From contig VYZI01000147.1 of assembly GCA_013397695.1 (NCBI GenBank), positions 1,823,312 through 1,887,311 of the forward strand: 64,000 bases of DNA. The letters run 5' to 3'. Below the pieces are notes generated by a model. It did not search any database. It was not told the DNA's origin and was given only the letters and a program-made list of their open reading frames with translations. Positions 62,141 to 64,000 of this stretch are shown here, piece by piece. Positions within the stretch are counted from its first letter, which is position 1; each line of letters begins with the position of its first letter. Both the position numbers and the translations under genes were made by a program. Source of the stretch: Centropus unirufus (Eukaryota; Chordata; Aves; Cuculiformes; Centropidae).

Positions 62141-63877
62141 GTGAGTCGGGGCGTGTGCCGCCTCCCCGCTCCCGAGGGCGTCCCTTCCCATGGGAATGGG
62201 GAAACCCCCGCGCCCGGGAGCTGCCGTGCACGGCGTTCCCTTTCCCCCTGCTCCTGCCCCTCCTCTGGCCGCGCTGCTTGGAGGCGGCTGTGGACGAGCG
62301 AGGAAAACGGGCCGGGGAAACCAGAGTGGCGGGATCACGTCACATCCTGCCCGTGGAGCTGTGAGTCCGCCTCCCTCGGGGAAATGTGGTATTAATTGCT
62401 CAGTGGCGCCGAGGATCAGCCGTCGGGAGCCGTTCCTCCCATTTACATCCCAGCAGCACGAGCCGACCGTGTGCGACCGCATCCCAGAAAGCCAAACGTA
62501 TCCCGGGCTGCATCGAGGGAAGCGCGGCCGCCAGGTCGGGGCAGGTGGTTCTGCCCCTCTGCGCTGCCCTCCCGAGATCCTGCCTGGACCATCGTGTCCA
62601 GTTCTGGAGTCCTCAGCGCAGGGAGGATCAAGTCCAGAGCAGGGCCATGGGGATGAGCAGAGGGCTGGCACCTCCCGTATGAGGAAAGGCTGAGATTTTG
62701 GGGTCCTTCGGCCATGAGGAGGCTCCAGGGAAACCTTGCTGTAGCCTTGTAGTACTTAAAGGAGGCCTCCAGGAATGATGGGGAGGGATTCTTTATCAGG
62801 AGATGTAGTGGTAGGACGAGGGGTCATGATTTTAAGCTGAAAGGGGGTCGCTTTAAAGCACATATTGGGAAGAAAATTTTTATTGGGTGGGTAGTGAGGC
62901 ACTGGAAGAGGTTGCCCAGAGAAGTCAAAGATGCCTCACCTCTGGAGACATGGAGCAGGAATCTGGAGTTCCAGGCCAGCTCGGATGGGGCTTTGAGCAG
63001 CCTGATCTAGTGGAAGTATCCCTGCCCAGCTCAGGGAGGCTGGAACTAGATGATCTTTTAAGATCCCTTCCAACCCAAACCATTCAATGATTCTATGATG
63101 TCAAGAATTACCCTGCGCAGGAAATCACATTGAATTTAGAAGAGCAAAAATTGCTAAAATAACTAGCAGAATACTGTTTTGCTCCCTTCTGTGATTGCAG
63201 ACTATCAAAATTAAGTGGTCAGGATTTTGCAGAATTCAAAATAGTATGTTAAATTTCTGTTTCATTTCTTCTGTTGTGTTTTACAGATTGTAGATCCTTT
63301 TCAAATTCTTGTGGCGGCCAACAGAGCAGTTCATCTGCACAAGATTGGTAAAATGAAGACCAGAACTCTCTATGCAGAAATTATTTTCAGCCTTTCACCA
63401 AACAACAATGTAAGATGTACTGAACAAATGTCTTTTTGCGGAGATGCTAGCCAAGATCAATGCAGCCAAACTTAAGTCTACATATTCACTTAACTGTTTA
63501 CCTGGCCATTCATAGAAGTTACTGTTATTTTAAATAACTCTAATAATGTGCCGTTACCTCTTGTGGTATTCCGGAATTCCATTAATATAAAATGTATGTC
63601 AATTTATACTCTTGGTTTCTTTGACCCAGTAACTGAAAAGGCTGCTTATATGTAGTGAGAAAGTGTCTCAATATTTTGATAATTTTTCCTCTTTTCTTAG
63701 ATTTCGGATGCTTTTAAAAAGTTTGGCATTTCAGACAGTGATACAGCAGTACTCATTGTTCTGGTTGTGGATGGAGAAAAAAAAGTAAATCTGGAAGACG
63801 TAGCATCTCTGGTAGAAGGCCAGCAGGTTTCTCTGGATGAACTCCCCCAGCTAACAGACATTGCCAGAGTCAAAAAG
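62000..63877 (+). CDS. TPRKB: TPRKB, TP53RK-binding protein, KEOPS subunit (CGI-121 family), partial: last exon beyond the window
   Basis: Plus-strand exons 62000-62140, 63287-63409 and 63701-63877 (47, 41 and 59 codons) join in phase 0 to 147 residues. This matches human TPRKB (175 aa) from memory up to the point where about 28 residues remain. TPRKB binds and supports the kinase/ATPase TP53RK (PRPK) in the KEOPS complex with OSGEP, LAGE3 and GON7. That complex makes N6-threonylcarbamoyladenosine at position 37 of ANN-decoding tRNAs in cytosol and nucleus. Matching blocks are MELTHPLELFPGC, RKKAMEGALEGALINP, IVDPFQILVAANRAVHL, GKMKTRTLYAEIIFSLSPNN and KKFGISDSDT. The ATG has a good context (gcgccATGg). 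No disruption is seen, and exon 3 ends at a GTACGT donor. The missing last exon should lie shortly to the right of the window. Confidence 0.96.
62141..63286 (+). other. TPRKB: TPRKB intron 1
   Basis: A 1,146-base GT-AG intron (GTGAGT ... TTTTACAG). Its first 300 bases belong to the CpG island. The rest is mostly a sense-oriented CR1 fragment (about 62450-63100). Confidence 0.93.
62450..63100 (+). mobile_element. CR1 LINE fragment in TPRKB intron 1
   Basis: Plus-strand CR1, about 650 bases. It starts near 'cagaaagccaaacgtatccc' and 'gggctgcatcgagggaagcg', and includes 'gttctgcccctctgcgctgc', 'ggttgcccagagaagtcaaa' and 'ggaactagatgatcttttaa'. It ends with 'gatcccttccaacccaaacc' and two ATTC-type octamers (about 63083-63100). 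The 5' part is unusually rich in CpG for a CR1 and merges with the gene's CpG island. Frames are broken. Confidence 0.92.
63287..63409 (+). CDS. TPRKB: TPRKB coding exon 2
   Basis: Forty-one codons between a TTTTACAG acceptor and a GTAAGA donor. It encodes the IVDPFQILVAANRAVHL core and KMKTRTLYAEIIFSLSPNN, the most conserved part of the CGI-121 family, where the domain meets the TP53RK/Bud32 partner. Confidence 0.96.
63701..63877 (+). CDS. TPRKB: TPRKB coding exon 3
   Basis: Fifty-nine codons from ATTTCGGATGC after a TTTTCTTAG acceptor to CAAAAAG before GTACGT. It encodes KKFGISDSDTAVLIVLVVDG, the strand-forming centre of the domain, and the acidic stretch leading to the C-terminal helix, which must be in the next exon. 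Confidence 0.95.
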
Positions 63878-63963
63878 GTACGTAGCCAAGAGAGATGACT
63901 GGCTTAGAGAAAAGGGATAGCTTATTTAGTTGTGTGGTTAAGTATCAATGGACTTACTGTATT

Positions 63964-64000
63964 CATCGAATCATTAATGTTGAAAGAGACCTCTAAGATC
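63964..64000 (-). mobile_element. CR1 LINE 3' end, continuing beyond the window
   Basis: Read on the minus strand it matches a CR1 3' end (gatcttagaggtctctttca then an AATGATTCGATGA-type tail). Only 37 bases are inside the window, just after TPRKB exon 3, so it lies in intron 3. Confidence 0.8.

Larger units (their letters stand above)
61080..62700. promoter_or_regulatory. CpG-rich island covering the divergent ALG10/TPRKB start region
   Basis: Base composition turns abruptly GC- and CpG-rich from about 61100 to the gap and from 61867 to about 62650, in contrast to the AT-rich surroundings. Both first coding exons lie in it. This is the usual look of a housekeeping CpG-island promoter serving two divergent genes. 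Limits are estimates, and the core is hidden by the N run. The 3' part overlaps a CpG-dense stretch of CR1. Confidence 0.75.

Overview
The window looks like a piece of a bird genome (possibly another sauropsid). The evidence is the set of CR1 non-LTR retrotransposon fragments with avian-type 3' ends, the intron/exon genes with GT-AG splice sites, and the AT-rich non-coding background. I see no prokaryotic gene organisation. Two protein-coding genes can be supported, both in the last 10.4 kb, and they stand head to head.

Layout: 1-77 is an (AGGGAA)n homopurine microsatellite at the window edge. From about 78 to 53,600 I find no protein-coding gene. This stretch is a gene desert holding CR1 fragments (5354-5422, 28340-29142, 34312-35870, 49393-49896), a (GAAA)n microsatellite broken by a 435-base N gap (18468-19072), a possible solo LTR (about 24099-24515), a possible ancient interspersed repeat near 9.87 kb, and some small inverted repeats. 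The open reading frames here are the lengths expected by chance or come from CR1.

From 53,940 to 61,349 on the minus strand lies ALG10, the ER dolichyl-phosphate-glucose alpha-1,2-glucosyltransferase. It has three coding exons that join in frame to 472 codons plus stop. Its large second intron contains a nested pair of CR1 elements and a 1,740-base tandem duplication joined at a single N, which I read as a probable assembly artefact. From 62,000 on the plus strand lies TPRKB, the CGI-121-type subunit of the KEOPS tRNA t6A complex. Three coding exons (147 codons) are present and the last exon lies beyond the window. Only 650 bases separate the two start codons, and 509 of these are Ns, so the shared, CpG-rich, presumably bidirectional promoter is almost wholly missing from the assembly. 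Each gene also carries a sense-oriented CR1 fragment in its first intron.

The genes act in separate pathways (N-glycan precursor completion and tRNA modification). Their link here is positional, through the divergent promoter. I did not find a convincing undescribed biological system. The observations most worth checking are the duplication, the hidden divergent promoter, the nested CR1 and the possible LTR.
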